64,000 bases of DNA from Marinococcus luteus_A (GCF_034497705.1 NZ_JAXRUV010000001.1:310001-374000), one strand, 5' to 3'; counted from the stretch's first letter, positions 16,345 to 24,955 are shown. Notes: generated by a model not told the origin, from the letters alone. Made by a program: numbers and translations.

Positions 16345-17403
16345 TTATTTTTTTGCCGTATATTTTTTAACAGCCGGCAGAATGGTGTCGCCGATCAATT
16401 CGATATTCTTTCTGATTTTATCCATCGGCATTCCGCCGAAATCAATCTGGGCAATGTAGCGCTGGTGACCGAATACTTCATGCTGGTGCAGGATTTTTTC
16501 AATAATTTCCTGGGGGCTGCCCGTGTTCATTATATTATGAGGCTCGGCGCCCTGGGCAAACAGCTGCTTCGGGAAGCCGCCGCCGTTGGTGCGCTTCATG
16601 CCTTCGTTAATATGTGGGTACAGATCCTTCAGCGCCTGCTGGGTCGTTTCGGCTGCGTAAAAGAAGCCGGCTGTTGCCACTGGAAGCTGTGACGGATCAT
16701 GGCCGCCAGCCCGGGCGGCATCTCTGTAAGCATCGATGGTTTGTTTAAAACGGTCCGACGATCCGCCTAAATGAGCCATAAACATCGGAACTCCGGCATA
16801 CCCCGCTTTCATCGCACTGGCCGCGGTGCCGCCGACGGCACGCCAGATGGGAAGCGACCCTTCCGCAGGGCGGGGAAGCACCTGAGCATTTTTTAAGGGA
16901 GCCCGGAATTCCCCCTCCCAGTTGATCGTTTCCTGTTCATTAATCTGCCGGAGCAGATCAAATTTTTCCTCATACAGCGCCTCATAGTCCCGCACGTTAT
17001 AGCCAAGCAGGTCAAATAACCCGATCCGGGAGGCGCGTCCTGCCACGAGCTCGGTGCGTCCTTTGGAAATGAGGTCAATTGTTGCGAAATTCTCGTAGAC
17101 CCGGACAGGGTCAGAGGTGCTGATAATCGTGGAGGAGCTGCCGATTTTTATTCGATTAGTCGCCTGGGCAATGGCGGAAAGAACCACCGCGTGCGCCTGC
17201 GTCGCAAAATATTCCTGATGGCTTTCCCCGGCGCTGAAGAAATCCAGGCCCGCCTGTTCAGCAAGCCCGGCGTATTCGATTAATTCATGAATCCGCTCCT
17301 GGGCTGATATTCTCTCTCCCGTATGCGGATCGGGCAGATGGTCTCCGAGGGTATAAATGCCAAATTCCAGACCATTCTCCGGATGAATGCGATATTGTTC
17401 CAT
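16345..17403 (-). CDS. Luciferase-like (LLM class) flavin-dependent monooxygenase
   Basis: The 352-residue protein has the bacterial luciferase TIM-barrel blocks: LEFGIYTLGDHLPDPHTGER, ELIEYAGLAEQAGLDFFSAG-E-S-H, TNRIKIGSSSTIISTSDPVR and ELVAGRASRIG. FMNH2-dependent members oxidise alkanesulfonates, aldehydes, long-chain alkanes or xenobiotics; this one belongs to the group annotated simply LLM class F420/FMN oxidoreductase, so the substrate is open. AAGGTGG precedes the ATG. It forms a two-component system with the FMN reductase downstream. Confidence 0.88.
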   Translation of the reverse strand: MEQYRIHPENGLEFGIYTLGDHLPDPHTGERISAQERIHELIEYAGLAEQAGLDFFSAGESHQEYFATQAHAVVLSAIAQATNRIKIGSSSTIISTSDPVRVYENFATIDLISKGRTELVAGRASRIGLFDLLGYNVRDYEALYEEKFDLLRQINEQETINWEGEFRAPLKNAQVLPRPAEGSLPIWRAVGGTAASAMKAGYAGVPMFMAHLGGSSDRFKQTIDAYRDAARAGGHDPSQLPVATAGFFYAAETTQQALKDLYPHINEGMKRTNGGGFPKQLFAQGAEPHNIMNTGSPQEIIEKILHQHEVFGHQRYIAQIDFGGMPMDKIRKNIELIGDTILPAVKKYTAKK

Positions 17404-17444
17404 AGTGTAACGGCCACCTTTTTTTGTTTTGTCTAATGCTATTA

Positions 17445-17480
17445 TAAGTACTCAACAACAAATTAGTAAGTACGTACTTC
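17445..17480 (-). promoter_or_regulatory. Promoter/operator of the monooxygenase operon
   Basis: On the minus strand TTACTA, a 17-base spacer and TATAAT precede the operon. A perfect 12-bp palindrome AAGTACGTACTT (17468-17479) abuts the -35 and a half-copy GAGTACTT lies in the spacer, as expected for a redox-responsive HxlR or MarR type repressor. No such regulator is encoded next to it. Confidence 0.5.
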
Positions 17481-17785
17481 AAAGTGGCATAGTATAACAA
17501 AAGGTACTAAAGAGAAAAAGTCATTTGAAAATATCTTAAAGGGGCGGCGTTAACAAATAGGCACAACTCGTAACGTTCAACGACATGCGCGGGACAGCTT
17601 TTGCCTAGTAACAAAGCGCGAAATAAGGCGCGGTATGAATTTATAACGGGAGTTTGGGGATATAAACCTTCGGCTTTAATTTTTACTTTGAATGTTTAGT
17701 TTCTGAAAGGATTACCATAAGTCCAGAGAGAAAAAATAAACAACGATTGTTGCCGGCGCCGGTGACAAAAAAAGGAGGAATGAAT

Positions 17786-18337
17786 GTGGGGAAAGTATGT
17801 TTAGGTATGATTTTATCGTTGGATGGGTATGTTAACGACCGGAACGGGGATATGGAAAAGCTTTATGCCAGCTTTGAGCCTGATGAGGTAATTCAGGCTG
17901 AGATGGCTAAAACGGGAGCTGTGGTGATGGGACGGAACAGCTTTGATGAAAGTGAAGACATGGATGCCTATGCGGATAACTATGAATTTCAAGTGCCGTT
18001 GTTTGTATTAACCCACCATCCTCCGGAGAGGCATCCAAAAGAAAATGAGAACCTTACAATCACCTTCGTGACAGATGGCATTGAGAGTGTGATTCGCCAG
18101 GCAAGGGAAGCGGCCGGAGAAAGAGATGTCGTGGTGCTCGGGGCGGATGTCGGCCAGCAGATGTTAAAAGCGAACCTGGCGGATGAACTGCAGGTCGCGT
18201 TCGCGCCCGTCATCCTTGGACAGGGGCTGCGGCTATTCGAGCACCTGGAGGAGCATGAGATACATCTGGAAAAACTGCGGACCATTGAGACCGCAAAACA
18301 AGTGGAAATATGGTATAAGGTTATCAAAGAGCAGTAA
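17786..18337 (+). CDS. Dihydrofolate reductase / RibD C-terminal-like protein
   Basis: A 183-residue single-domain protein. GMILSLDGYVNDRNGDMEKL is the first strand and loop of the RibD_C/YyaP-YwjB family, and AVVMGRNSFDE is the NADPH-binding segment. The end of the domain is DVVVLGADVGQQMLKANLAD then FAPVILGQGLRLF. It is predicted to reduce a pteridine-like or other substrate with NADPH; true folate activity is not implied. The GTG at 17786, seven bases after AAGGAGG, is preferred to the ATG at 17780, which is too close to that RBS. Confidence 0.85.
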   Translation: MGKVCLGMILSLDGYVNDRNGDMEKLYASFEPDEVIQAEMAKTGAVVMGRNSFDESEDMDAYADNYEFQVPLFVLTHHPPERHPKENENLTITFVTDGIESVIRQAREAAGERDVVVLGADVGQQMLKANLADELQVAFAPVILGQGLRLFEHLEEHEIHLEKLRTIETAKQVEIWYKVIKEQ

Positions 18338-18559
18338 GTAAATGCCAGAATTGAAAATGAACAACAAACATTTATCAGAAATTATAAAACTTTCGCATAT
18401 TCGGTTGACACCGAAAAAGCGACCTGCGTATATTGGATTTATCTCTATGGAATATACGGGCGTAGTTTTCGTATTAATAACTGAAAACACAAAAAAAGCG
18501 GTTGCCAGAGGGAGAGTAGTTGGGGTTTATTAATAGGAAGAGAAAAGGGTGGAGAATGA

Positions 18560-19609
18560 ATGAAGCGAAGCTTACAGGAGCGTTTAGAGCAGGGACCGGT
18601 TATTGCCGGAGAAGGCTATTTATTTGAACTCGAGCGTCGGGGATATTTACAGGCTGGCACGTTTGTGCCGGAGGTTGCGCTGGAAAACCCCGAAGCCTTA
18701 AAACAGACGTACCGGGATTTTATGCGTGCCGGTTCGGATGTCATACTGGCGTTTACGTATAACGCCCACCGGGAGAAAATGCGCATCATCGGTAAAGAAG
18801 ATCTGCTGGAGCCACTGAACCGTCAGGCTATCCGTCTGGCGAAAGAAGTGGCTCAGGAGCATCCGGAGGAAGAGGCACTGGTGGCGGGCAATATTTCCAA
18901 CACCAATATTTTCAACCCGGATGATGAAGATTCCAAAACCGCTGTCCGCCAGATGTTTGCAGAAATGATCGGCTGGTGCAGCGAGGAAGGCGTCGATTAC
19001 ATTAAAGGGGAAACCTTCTATTATCACGAGGAAGCGCTGATCGCTCTTGAGGAAATTCAAAAGCAGGGCCTCCCGGCCGTTATTACACTTGGATTAATGG
19101 GCGAAAACATTCTGCGGGATGGATACACGGTAGAAGATTCCTGCCGCATTTTGTCCGAGAGCGGCGCTTTGGTCGTCGGCATGAACTGCTTCCGCGGCCC
19201 GAACACAATGCAGCCGTATCTGGAAAAGATCCGGGAATCGGTCCAGGGATATATAGCCGGACTGCCGGTCCCGTACCGGACCACAAATGAGCATCCAACC
19301 TTTTTTAATCTGCCGGATTCCGGGTGCAGCTGCCACACGCCTCTGGAAACAACGTTTCCTACCGCGCTCGAGCCGCTCTACCATAACCGGTACGAGCTGG
19401 CCGAATGGGCAAAGGAAGCCACAGATGGCGGCGTGAATTACATCGGACTGTGCTGCGGTGCTTCCCCGGCGATGCTGCGGTCAGTAGCTGAAGCAGCAGG
19501 CCTGCAGACGATCAGCTCAAAGTACTCCCCGAATATGGAAAAGCACTTCCTGTTTGGCCAGGATGAAACTCTTCAGGATCACAACACAAGCTACCGGACG
19601 AAGGCATAA
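18560..19609 (+). CDS. Homocysteine S-methyltransferase family protein
   Basis: A 349-residue TIM-barrel enzyme. The zinc thiolate ligands are in VVGMNCFRGP and in YIGLCCGASP (one Cys then a Cys-Cys pair), the standard arrangement in MHT/BHMT enzymes; EEGVDYIKGETFYYHEEALI is also typical. It would methylate homocysteine or another thiol from S-methylmethionine, betaine or a related donor; betaine is plausible in a halophile but not shown. GGGTGGAG precedes the ATG. Its last codons and terminator are duplicated at 25012-25092. Confidence 0.88.
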   Translation: MKRSLQERLEQGPVIAGEGYLFELERRGYLQAGTFVPEVALENPEALKQTYRDFMRAGSDVILAFTYNAHREKMRIIGKEDLLEPLNRQAIRLAKEVAQEHPEEEALVAGNISNTNIFNPDDEDSKTAVRQMFAEMIGWCSEEGVDYIKGETFYYHEEALIALEEIQKQGLPAVITLGLMGENILRDGYTVEDSCRILSESGALVVGMNCFRGPNTMQPYLEKIRESVQGYIAGLPVPYRTTNEHPTFFNLPDSGCSCHTPLETTFPTALEPLYHNRYELAEWAKEATDGGVNYIGLCCGASPAMLRSVAEAAGLQTISSKYSPNMEKHFLFGQDETLQDHNTSYRTKA

Positions 19610-19656
19610 TAAATAACGAAGCTCTCCTGCTAACATTGCAGGAGAGTTTTTTTGTT
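19577..19656 (+). repeat. Left copy of the direct repeat flanking the sugar-PTS island
   Basis: This segment holds the last eleven codons (DHNTSYRTKA-stop) of the homocysteine methyltransferase gene plus its terminator. It matches 25012-25092 with about five substitutions and one indel. The two copies enclose the AT-richer island 19657-25011. Confidence 0.92.
19621..19653 (+). terminator. Terminator of the homocysteine methyltransferase gene
   Basis: GCTCTCCTGC and GCAGGAGAG pair around a seven-base loop, followed by seven T. It also lies between convergent genes (DeoR regulator ends at 19673). Confidence 0.9.
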
Positions 19657-19672
19657 ATTATGACTACCTATA

Positions 19673-20422
19673 TTAATCCAGGACGTGAATGCCTTCCTGT
19701 TCATATAAAGTTTTAATATCCGCAGGCATGGCCTCTGTAACTAAGTAAGTTAATTCCTTGGCAGGGGAAACAATGCAGTTAGAAATAGTATTTAATTTAT
19801 CAGAAGTTGCCATCCCTATAACTTCGGTAGCAATGGAAGCCATTTCTCGTTTTACCAAAGCTTCCGATAGACTCGGAACACTTATCCCCGAATGGATATC
19901 CACTTTATAAATCCCCATTATGTACACATCCACCCTGAAATTGTTTAACGCCTGCACAGTATCCGTCCCTAAATTAACCATTGATTGTTTAAATAAAGTA
20001 CCCCCGAGCATAATGACTTCAATATTTTCATGACTCGATAAAGCCATTGCTATTGGAGGACTATTTGTAATAATCGTGGCTTTAAACGATAAAGGAATTT
20101 GATTAACCATGTATAGATTGGTCGTTCCTCCATCGATGAGAATCACTGTGTCTTCCTTGATCAAATCCAGAACCGTATTGGCTAAACGAAGTTTGGTCTC
20201 ATAAGAAATATTCTGTCTTATAGAAAAATCCACTACAGGCGGGCCTACTCGTAAAGCTCCGCTGTGTACTCGTTTTAACGACCCCTGGTTATCCAATTCT
20301 TTCAAATCTCTTCGAATAGTATCTTCAGAGACGTTTAAGCGTGTACTCAAATCTTTGGCAATAACCTTTTGTTCATCATTTAATATTTGTAAAATACGCT
20401 GCTGTCTCTCTTCTTTTAACAT
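19673..20422 (-). CDS. DeoR family transcriptional regulator of the PTS island
   Basis: The 249-residue protein has an N-terminal winged helix (ERQQRILQILNDEQKVIAKD, then VSEDTIRRDLKELDNQGSLK) and a DeoR sensor domain with the phosphate-binding VILIDGGTTNLYMV and IITNSPPIAMAL. Such regulators sense sugar phosphates and usually repress catabolic operons. The ATG at 20422 follows AGAGGTG; an upstream in-frame extension to 20527 would run through the operator region and is rejected. It is divergent from the epimerase-to-PTS operon, which it presumably controls. Confidence 0.9.
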   Translation of the reverse strand: MLKEERQQRILQILNDEQKVIAKDLSTRLNVSEDTIRRDLKELDNQGSLKRVHSGALRVGPPVVDFSIRQNISYETKLRLANTVLDLIKEDTVILIDGGTTNLYMVNQIPLSFKATIITNSPPIAMALSSHENIEVIMLGGTLFKQSMVNLGTDTVQALNNFRVDVYIMGIYKVDIHSGISVPSLSEALVKREMASIATEVIGMATSDKLNTISNCIVSPAKELTYLVTEAMPADIKTLYEQEGIHVLD

Positions 20423-20476
20423 CGAAAACACCTCTTTTATTTTTGATTGTAGCACAGCTGTAATAATCATCCAAAT

Positions 20477-20548
20477 AAACATGCAAATGTAAGTACAAAC
20501 ATGCAAATTAAAGCTTGACTCTTGCATGAAAACGCATTAATATATAAT
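20477..20548 (+). promoter_or_regulatory. Divergent control region: promoter, DeoR half-sites and cre-like site
   Basis: Two identical AAACATGCAAAT units at 20477-20488 and 20497-20508 are spaced by exactly 20 bp, two helical turns, as expected for DeoR-family half-sites. The promoter TTGACT (20515-20520), 17 bases, TAATAT (20538-20543) follows. TGAAAACGCATTAA (20527-20540) matches the cre consensus at 12 of 14 positions and lies between -35 and -10, where CcpA would repress. Confidence 0.65.
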
Positions 20549-20585
20549 CAAACAAGCAAATAAATGCAAAAGGAGATGCATAAAC

Positions 20586-21305
20586 GTGCAAAAAGATATC
20601 ACAGTGGTTCCTTCTATTATGTGTGCAGATCTTTGTAATTTAGAAAGGAGTGTTCAGGAAATAGAAAATGCGGGCTTTGACACATTACACATCGATGTCA
20701 TCGACGGCCATTTCAGTCCCAGCATGCCGCTTGGCATTGATACCATCAAACAATTACGCCAGGTTACTGAAATGAATTTTGACGTTCATATTATGGCTGA
20801 CAAAAATGAATGGTTTATTGAAGAAATGATAGATGCCGGAGCCCAGCAAATTACTTTTCATCTAGAGACCAGCCGTCACGTGGACAGACTTATCAATCTT
20901 GTCAAAAAAAGCAATATAAAGGTCGGGGTGGCGTTAAACCCAGCCACTTCGCTGACGACCATCGATTACGTCGTGGATCAATGTGACACTGTTCTGCTCA
21001 TGCTGATTAACCCGGGTTTTGCTACCGATAAAAATGAAAAGCAAGTGGCATACGCTCTGAGAAAAGTGAAAGAATTACATTCTTTGCTTCAGGAAAAAGG
21101 GCTTACGACAAACATTGAAGTCGATGGAAGAGTATCTTTGGAAACGATTCCCCAGCTGGTGAATGCCGGGGCTGACACGCTGGTTGCCGGAAGTACCAGT
21201 TTATTTATGAAAGGACACAGCCTGGTGGAAAATAAACAAAGACTGGAGCAAGGCATTTCAAAAGGTCTGAAAGGAGAGGTTTTTTATGATGAATTACTAC
21301 GATAG
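20586..21305 (+). CDS. Ribulose-/allulose-phosphate 3-epimerase family protein
   Basis: A 239-residue TIM barrel with all family catalytic positions: Ser in VPSIMCADL, His and Asp in LHIDVIDGHFSPSMPLG, His in FDVHIMAD, and Asp in NIEVDGRV, plus phosphate-binding LVAGSTSLF. The segments PSIMCADL and TFHLET resemble E. coli AlsE (D-allulose-6-phosphate 3-epimerase; PSLMCMDL, TLHPET) more than Rpe (PSILSADF), by my recollection of those sequences. It would invert C3 of a ketose phosphate. The GTG start follows AAAGGAG. It is first of the five-gene operon and overlaps the SIS gene by 20 bases. Confidence 0.85.
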   Translation: MQKDITVVPSIMCADLCNLERSVQEIENAGFDTLHIDVIDGHFSPSMPLGIDTIKQLRQVTEMNFDVHIMADKNEWFIEEMIDAGAQQITFHLETSRHVDRLINLVKKSNIKVGVALNPATSLTTIDYVVDQCDTVLLMLINPGFATDKNEKQVAYALRKVKELHSLLQEKGLTTNIEVDGRVSLETIPQLVNAGADTLVAGSTSLFMKGHSLVENKQRLEQGISKGLKGEVFYDELLR

Positions 21306-21846
21306 TACCAACAGTATTATTAACGAACTGTCTAAATCTTTAAACAATATTAATGAAGAAGAGGTCCTCAGCTTATTCAATGAAATTCAAAAGGCAGACA
21401 AAGTATTTTTTGTAGGAGTAGGGCGTGTACTGCTTTCATTACAATCGGTAGCTAAACGGTTGGCTCATCTAGGTGTAAAAACGTACATCGTCGGCCAGGT
21501 AACAGAACCGGCTATTACGAAGAATGATTTGTTGATTGTCGGTTCAGGCAGCGGTGAGTCAGCGTTTCCGTTAACCATTGCCAAAAAAGCAAAACAATAC
21601 GGAGCTAATGTAGCGCATATAGGAGCCAATAAAGAATGCTCGATGCAAAATTACTCGGATATTTTTATTAAAATACCTGTCAGCACTAAACTGCAGCTGC
21701 CGCAAGAAGTCACGTCTGTACAGCCTATGACGAGTTTATTCGAACAGAGCTTACTGCTGCTGGGAGACACTCTGGCACTAATGATGGTCAAAGATCAAAA
21801 CATTAATATGACAGAGCTGTGGGAGCATCATGCCAATTTAGAATAG
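21286..21846 (+). CDS. SIS-domain sugar isomerase, 6-phospho-3-hexuloisomerase-like
   Basis: The 186-residue protein matches the PHI (HxlB) group: VFFVGVGRVLLSLQSVAKRL, HLGVKTYIVGQVTEPAITKN, and the phosphate loop LLIVGSGSGES, ending QSLLLLGDTLALMM. PHI interconverts D-arabino-hex-3-ulose 6-phosphate and fructose 6-phosphate. No hexulose-phosphate synthase (HxlA) accompanies it, so the formaldehyde-fixing role is not supported; an isomerase or epimerase role in hexitol catabolism is more likely. GGAGAGG precedes the ATG, inside the end of the previous gene. Confidence 0.82.
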   Translation: MMNYYDSTNSIINELSKSLNNINEEEVLSLFNEIQKADKVFFVGVGRVLLSLQSVAKRLAHLGVKTYIVGQVTEPAITKNDLLIVGSGSGESAFPLTIAKKAKQYGANVAHIGANKECSMQNYSDIFIKIPVSTKLQLPQEVTSVQPMTSLFEQSLLLLGDTLALMMVKDQNINMTELWEHHANLE

Positions 21847-21857
21847 GGAGGCTTTTC

Positions 21858-23021
21858 ATGCAGGCATTACATTTCGGCGCAGGGAATATCGGAAAAGGGT
21901 TTATTGGCAAAGTCTTAAATGATAACGGTTACAATATTTGCTTTGTAGATGTAGATGAGGCAAATATTAGAGCAATTAACCGGTATAATGAGTATATAGT
22001 AGAGTATCTTGATGAAAACCGCAGTCGGACAAAGGTAGCTTCAGTGGAGGCGTTAAACAGTCAAACACAAAAAAGTGAAGTAATTGAGGCTGTAATAAAT
22101 GCTGACGTAATCACCACTTCAGTAGGAGCAGCCAATTTATCCAAAATTGCTGGGCTGCTGGGCCAAGGATTAATGGAGCGGGTGAACCGGAACCGGAATA
22201 AATTAGACGTTATAGCTAATGAAAATGCAATTAATGCTTCTTCAATATTAAGAACAGAGATCAGCAGGCATCTTTCTCATGAGCAGATGACCAAGCTTGA
22301 AGTCTTTGTTGGTTTTCCTAATACAGCTATTGACTGTTTAGCATTATCCAGAGAGGACGACAAAACAGTGCCGCTTATGGAACCATATTATGAATGGGTC
22401 ATCAATGAGTCTGAAATGAAAAACAAACAGGCGTCCCCAAGCTCAAACGTTAAATATGTAAAGGACTTAAGGTATTTTATTGAACGAAAATTATTCATCG
22501 TAAATATGGGGCATGCAGCGGCTGCATATTTAGGCAGAGCCGCTCAAAAAACGACCATTCAAGATGCTTTAAAAAATTTCGAAACTAAACAATGCGTAAG
22601 AGATGCGATGAAGGAATCCTCCCAATACATTCAAAAAGAATTCTGCATTGGACCAGAAGAAGCTGAAGAATTCATCGAAGAAATACTTGAACGTTTTGAA
22701 AACCCCCGTGTCAAAGATGATGTGCTCAGAGTGGGAAGAAATCCGGTGAGAAAACTTGGGGAACATGAACGGTTAGTAAAACCCTTGCATGAGGTTTTAA
22801 AGCTTGGGGGCTCTGTTGAAAATTTGGCTGTAGTTATTGCAGCAGCTTTTATGTATTCTAATTCTAACGACGAAGAGGCAGTGAGATTACAGAGGGATGT
22901 AAAGGCTCATGGCGTAACAATAACTATTAAGAAATATACCAACATTCAAAATGAAAAAGTTATTCAAGAAATAGAAAAAGCTTATCACAAACTACAAATT
23001 AATAACGGAGTAATTACATGA
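21858..23021 (+). CDS. Mannitol-1-phosphate 5-dehydrogenase family protein (MtlD-like)
   Basis: A 387-residue long-chain polyol dehydrogenase, the usual MtlD length. The NAD-binding motif is HFGAGNIGKGFIGKVL (residues 4-19), followed by FVDVDEANI. The catalytic region is VYVKDLRYFIERKLFIVNMG-like with HAAAAYLG, where the family has K-x-x-x-x-N and H. It would oxidise a hexitol 1-phosphate to a ketose 6-phosphate with NAD+. GGGAGG precedes the ATG at 21858, 11 bases after the SIS stop. Whether the substrate is mannitol 1-phosphate or an epimer cannot be told from these motifs. Confidence 0.88.
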   Translation: MQALHFGAGNIGKGFIGKVLNDNGYNICFVDVDEANIRAINRYNEYIVEYLDENRSRTKVASVEALNSQTQKSEVIEAVINADVITTSVGAANLSKIAGLLGQGLMERVNRNRNKLDVIANENAINASSILRTEISRHLSHEQMTKLEVFVGFPNTAIDCLALSREDDKTVPLMEPYYEWVINESEMKNKQASPSSNVKYVKDLRYFIERKLFIVNMGHAAAAYLGRAAQKTTIQDALKNFETKQCVRDAMKESSQYIQKEFCIGPEEAEEFIEEILERFENPRVKDDVLRVGRNPVRKLGEHERLVKPLHEVLKLGGSVENLAVVIAAAFMYSNSNDEEAVRLQRDVKAHGVTITIKKYTNIQNEKVIQEIEKAYHKLQINNGVIT

Positions 23022-23033
23022 GGAGGAGCCGGA

Positions 23034-23471
23034 ATGTTAAGCGATTATTTGAAAACCAATATTCAATTTCTGGAAAATGTATCAACGTGGGAGGAGTCCA
23101 TACAGATTGCTGCTGCACCTTTACTGGAAAAAAATAAAATCTCCACGGAATACGTTCAGGAAATGATTGACAATGTGCATGAAAATGGTCCATATATTGT
23201 CATCGTTCCCGGTATCGCAATGCCTCATGCTCAAAACAAAGGCAGCGTGCTGGAAACAGGAATTTCACTATTGAATTTGAAGGACCCTGTGCTTTATCCG
23301 GAAGATAAAGAAGTGAGTACGGTTATAGTGTTAGCAGCTGAAGACAGCGATGGACATCTGGAGCTTATTTCAGATCTATCTTCCATATTAATCGATGAGA
23401 GCACGATGAACGAGTTTAAGAACGCCCAAAGCGAGCATAAAATTCTCGAATTGTTAAACAGAGAAGAATAG
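23034..23471 (+). CDS. PTS EIIA component, mannitol/fructose type
   Basis: A 145-residue PTS_EIIA type-2 domain. The phosphorylated histidine is His65 in VPGIAMPHAQ; the rest follows family shape (SIQIAAAPLLEKNKISTEYV, VSTVIVLAAEDSDGHLELIS). It accepts phosphate from HPr and passes it to the EIIB domain of the next gene. The RBS GAGGAG lies before the ATG. It is encoded separately, as in the Gram-positive mannitol system, and closely follows the dehydrogenase gene. Confidence 0.9.
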   Translation: MLSDYLKTNIQFLENVSTWEESIQIAAAPLLEKNKISTEYVQEMIDNVHENGPYIVIVPGIAMPHAQNKGSVLETGISLLNLKDPVLYPEDKEVSTVIVLAAEDSDGHLELISDLSSILIDESTMNEFKNAQSEHKILELLNREE

Positions 23472-23498
23472 GCATGCAAAATAAAGGAGGAATTTACA

Positions 23499-24941
23499 TT
23501 GGCTAATCCGCAGATTGAAAGTCCTGCGAATTCGTCTCCCCGTTCTGCCAGGGCGAAAGTTCAAGCATTTGGCGGTTTTTTGACAAATATGGTCCTGCCC
23601 AATATTGGGGCGTTTATTGCATGGGGGATTTTAACAGCTTTATTTATCCCTACCGGCTGGATTCCCAATGAAAATTTTGAAAGTATTGTTGACCCCGCTA
23701 TTAATTATCTATTACCACTGCTATTGGCTCATACAGGAGGGAAGCTTGTAGCCGGAAACCGTGGCGCTGTAATGGGAGCAATTGGCGCTATCGGCCTGAT
23801 TGTAGGAGCGGACATTCCGATGTTTTTAGGAGCAATGATCGTTGGTCCTTTAGGCGGTCTGATTATTAAAAAGTTTGACCAGTTAGTGGAAAATAAAATA
23901 CCGGCTGGATTTGAAATGATTGTAAACAATTTCTCGATAGGCATTTTAGGCTTCTTATTGATGATACTATCATTCAGTTTTATCGGCCCTGTTATTGAAG
24001 CAGTCAATAACTTAATTACCGTAGCTATTGAAGCATTAGTAGCAACAGGCTTTCTTCCATTGTTGTCCCTTATTAATGAACCTGCCAAAGTGTTGTTTTT
24101 GAATAATGTAATTGATCAGGGCATTTATTATCCACTAGGTTTTCAAAATGCTGCTGACGCTGGGAAATCGATTTTCTTTACCGTTGCTTCAAATCCTGGT
24201 CCGGGCCTTGGCTTGTTGTTAGCCTTTACGGTATTCGGTAAAAAAACAGCCAGGCAGACGGCGCCAGGCGCAGCAATTATTCACTTCTTTGGAGGCATAC
24301 ATGAGCTATATTTTCCGTATGTCTTAATGAAACCGATTACATTAATTGGTATGATTGCTGGAGCAATGACAGGTATTGTAGTGTTCAGCGTATTCGATGC
24401 CGGTCTGGTCGCAGGGCCGAGCCCGGGCTCCATCATTTCTTATTTGGCTTTAACTCCGAGAGGAAGCTATGTAGGGATTATACTTGGGGTTATCGCCGCA
24501 GCGGCAGTTACTTTTGTAGTCACTTCATTTTTCCTCAAGCTGGACAGAAAAAAAGATGATGATTTAGAGAGTTCCATAGAAAAATCAAAAGCGATGAAAT
24601 CCGAGGGAAAGAAGGTATTAGACTTTTCTAACGAGAATGAAAGTAAAAATAAGATTGAAAAAATCTCGTTCGCTTGCGATGCGGGAGCAGGAAGCAGTGC
24701 TTTAGGAGCCACAACCTTCCGGAAGAAATTACAAAAGAGAGGGATCGATGGGATTGAAGTGAAGCACTATCGCATTGAAGAGGTTCCGGAAGATACAGAC
24801 CTGATCGTGGTGCACAAAGATCTTTCAGATAGAGCGAGGCATGCAAATAGTCAAGCAGAGATTATAACAATCGAAAACTATATTAATGACGAAAACCTTG
24901 AAGAATTATTAAATGAATTAGAAAGTGAAAATCAGAAATAA
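23499..24941 (+). CDS. PTS mannitol-type EIICB permease
   Basis: The 480-residue protein starts at a TTG behind AAAGGAGG. Residues ~20-350 are the mannitol EIIC membrane domain (VQAFGGFLTNMVLPNIGAFI, IPTGWIPNENF, HFFGGIHELYFPYVLMKP with the conserved G-I-H-E motif). The C-terminal ~90 residues are EIIB with active Cys393 in SFACDAGAGSSALGA. It imports and phosphorylates a hexitol across the membrane. MtlA homology suggests mannitol, but accompanying epimerase and isomerase genes leave related hexitols open. A terminator follows at 24956. Confidence 0.9.
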   Translation: MANPQIESPANSSPRSARAKVQAFGGFLTNMVLPNIGAFIAWGILTALFIPTGWIPNENFESIVDPAINYLLPLLLAHTGGKLVAGNRGAVMGAIGAIGLIVGADIPMFLGAMIVGPLGGLIIKKFDQLVENKIPAGFEMIVNNFSIGILGFLLMILSFSFIGPVIEAVNNLITVAIEALVATGFLPLLSLINEPAKVLFLNNVIDQGIYYPLGFQNAADAGKSIFFTVASNPGPGLGLLLAFTVFGKKTARQTAPGAAIIHFFGGIHELYFPYVLMKPITLIGMIAGAMTGIVVFSVFDAGLVAGPSPGSIISYLALTPRGSYVGIILGVIAAAAVTFVVTSFFLKLDRKKDDDLESSIEKSKAMKSEGKKVLDFSNENESKNKIEKISFACDAGAGSSALGATTFRKKLQKRGIDGIEVKHYRIEEVPEDTDLIVVHKDLSDRARHANSQAEIITIENYINDENLEELLNELESENQK

Positions 24942-24955
24942 TAGAAATTGCTGTT

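Noticed and set aside
18342..18533. 63-codon frame between the RibD-like and methyltransferase genes
   Set aside because: No RBS, no domain, and an equally long frame overlaps it on the other strand.
18534..18560. SAM or T-box riboswitch ahead of the homocysteine methyltransferase
   Set aside because: The upstream gap contains no conserved riboswitch core or antiterminator, and there is no room for a full aptamer with terminator.
20586..21846. Ribulose monophosphate (formaldehyde-fixing) pair
   Set aside because: The first gene has Rpe/AlsE catalytic motifs rather than those of hexulose-6-phosphate synthase, and the operon context is a hexitol PTS.
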